A stretch of 64,000 nucleotides of DNA, from positions 2,294,001 through 2,358,000 of the forward strand of contig NZ_CP109435.1 in the NCBI RefSeq assembly GCF_036227125.1, in the 5' to 3' direction. Each line of letters opens with the position of its first letter. The stretch's first letter is position 1. A program made the position numbers and the translations under genes. Below the pieces are notes generated by a model. It searched no databases and was not told where the DNA came from. It worked only from the letters and a program-made list of their open reading frames with translations. This document shows positions 63,166-64,000 of the stretch, piece after piece. This stretch comes from Streptomyces sp. NBC_01485 (GTDB lineage Bacteria; Actinomycetota; Actinomycetes; Streptomycetales; Streptomycetaceae).

Positions 63166-63801
63166 ATGTCGACTTTCGCCAAGCGTGAACGGCTTCTGCT
63201 CGCCGATCTCTTGGAGACCGCGGGTCCCGAGGCGCCGACCCTCTGCGAGGGCTGGCAGACCCGGGACCTGGCCGCGCACGTGGTGGTGCGCGAGCGCCGC
63301 CCGGACGCCGCCGGCGGCCTGGTGCTCCCCCAGCTCGCGGCCCGCCTGGACAAGGTGATGGAGGAGTTCGCGGCCAAGCCGTACGACGAGCTGATCCAGC
63401 TCATCCGGACCGGCCCGCCGCGCTTCTCGCCCTTCCAGCTCAAGCAGATCGACGAGGCGTCGAACACGATCGAGTTCTACGTCCACACCGAGGACGTCCG
63501 GCGCGCCCAGCCGGACTGGACGCCGCGCGAGCTCGACCCGGTCTTCCAGGACACCCTGTGGTCCCGGCTGGAGCGCGCGGCGCGCCTGATGGGCCGCGGC
63601 ACCCCGACGGGCCTGGTCCTACGCCGCGCGGACGGCCGTACGGCGGTCGCCAACCGGGGCACTCCGGTGGTGACGGCGACCGGGGAGCCGTCGGAGCTGC
63701 TGCTGTTCCTGCACGGCCGGCGGAGCGCGGCCAAGGTGGAGCTGGAGGGCGAGAAGGACGCGATCGCCAAACTGCACGGCGGCAAGCAGCTCGGCATCTG
63801 A
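63166..63801 (+). CDS. TIGR03085-family metal-binding protein (MDMPI/DinB fold)
   Basis: A 211-residue protein of the TIGR03085 family, built on the DinB/mycothiol-dependent maleylpyruvate isomerase fold. The helical N-terminus has [20 protein letters not shown] with a metal-binding His, and [19 protein letters not shown] supplies two more. It may act with mycothiol as a thiol transferase or isomerase, but no substrate is known. The ATG at 63166 is divergent from hisI. The next gene starts 12 bp after its stop and may share the operon. Confidence 0.85.
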   Translation: MSTFAKRERLLLADLLETAGPEAPTLCEGWQTRDLAAHVVVRERRPDAAGGLVLPQLAARLDKVMEEFAAKPYDELIQLIRTGPPRFSPFQLKQIDEASNTIEFYVHTEDVRRAQPDWTPRELDPVFQDTLWSRLERAARLMGRGTPTGLVLRRADGRTAVANRGTPVVTATGEPSELLLFLHGRRSAAKVELEGEKDAIAKLHGGKQLGI

Positions 63802-63813
63802 GAGGAACCGTTC

Positions 63814-64000
63814 ATGATCAAGGTCGCGATGACCAGCGTGTACGTCGACGACGTCACGAAGGCGCACGCCTTCTACACGGACGTCCTGGGCTTCGAGACG
63901 CGCCTGCACATGGACCTCGGCGGCGGCACCCTGCTCGTCACCGTGGGCGCGCCGGAAGGGGCCCAGCCGGATCTCCAGTTGCTGCTGGAGCCCGGCCAGG
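63814..64000 (+). CDS. VOC-family (glyoxalase/dioxygenase fold) protein, 3' partial
   Basis: The first 62 residues of a vicinal-oxygen-chelate protein: SVYVDDVTKAHAFYTDVLGF is the opening beta-alpha unit, followed by TRLHMDLGGGTLLVTVGAPE. The gene runs off the right edge. GAGAGGAA precedes the ATG at 63814. It follows the TIGR03085 gene by 12 bp. Many such single-domain proteins are of unknown substrate. Confidence 0.85.
   Translation, partial: MIKVAMTSVYVDDVTKAHAFYTDVLGFETRLHMDLGGGTLLVTVGAPEGAQPDLQLLLEPGQ

Overview
The window is a chromosomal segment of a high-GC actinobacterium, almost certainly a Streptomyces. The evidence is the very high GC with third-position G/C, the many GTG starts, the ATGA/GTGA stop-start overlaps, the trpC-trpM-trpB-trpA block with a TrpM-like small protein, the ANTAR regulator PdtaR, a Tat-exported nucleotidase and a GH46 chitosanase. 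Gene order broadly resembles the region between the liv genes and the trp/his genes of S. coelicolor, recalled from memory and not aligned.

Layout. 1-3.5 kb: end of an FdhF/YdeP-type molybdopterin oxidoreductase, a hotdog thioesterase and two small uncharacterised proteins. 3.7-9.5 kb: a branched-chain amino acid ABC transporter (livKHMGF), closed by a strong hairpin. 9.6-12.7 kb: PdtaR, a tRNA-Leu(CAA) with its own intrinsic terminator, an HTH/LAGLIDADG protein of foreign appearance, and pyruvate kinase. 12.9-22.6 kb: a SIMPL-domain protein, a Tat-exported nucleotidase, an inositol-monophosphatase-like enzyme, a DesB-like lysine N-monooxygenase and DesA-like decarboxylase pair without a siderophore synthetase, PepN and chorismate mutase. 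22.7-23.6 kb: a metalloprotease-like protein.

23.6-33.6 kb is a catabolic island matching the KstR2 regulon of mycobacteria for degrading the steroid C/D-ring intermediate HIP: two SDRs, echA20, ipdA, ipdB, ipdC, fadA6, kstR2, ipdF and two acyl-CoA dehydrogenases. Two divergent promoters carry near-identical palindromic operators. No fadD3 (HIP-CoA ligase) is in the window.

33.6-38.2 kb: an FBP-family zinc protein divergent from a TetR regulator with a clean palindromic operator, a solitary QcrB-type cytochrome b, a VWA protein and a chitosanase. 38.3-44.4 kb: glutamate synthase (gltB, gltD). 44.8-45.6 kb: a VIT-type Fe/Mn transporter with an iron-box-like sequence upstream. 45.9-53.9 kb: a seven-gene, fully overlapping operon of four ADP-ribosylglycohydrolase paralogues, a ribokinase, a class III CoA-transferase and a CitE-type lyase. 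53.9-63.1 kb: lgt, a DsbA-like oxidoreductase and the tryptophan genes (trpA, trpB, trpM, trpC, trpE) with small membrane proteins and hisI. The right edge holds a TIGR03085 protein and the start of a VOC protein.

Two genome-scale themes recur. Dispersed palindromic repeats have entered coding sequences (inside pepN, at the 3' ends of pepN and trpM, and probably the 5' part of the second ADP-ribosylglycohydrolase gene). Short tandem duplications also sit at the 3' ends of many minus-strand genes (kstR2, fadA6, the FBP gene, dsbA-like, trpE, and in frame in lgt). The best candidates for under-described biology are the ADP-ribosylglycohydrolase operon, the KstR2-type steroid island with its symmetric promoter, and the HTH-LAGLIDADG protein beside the tRNA. 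All functional statements rest on motif recognition without database searches.
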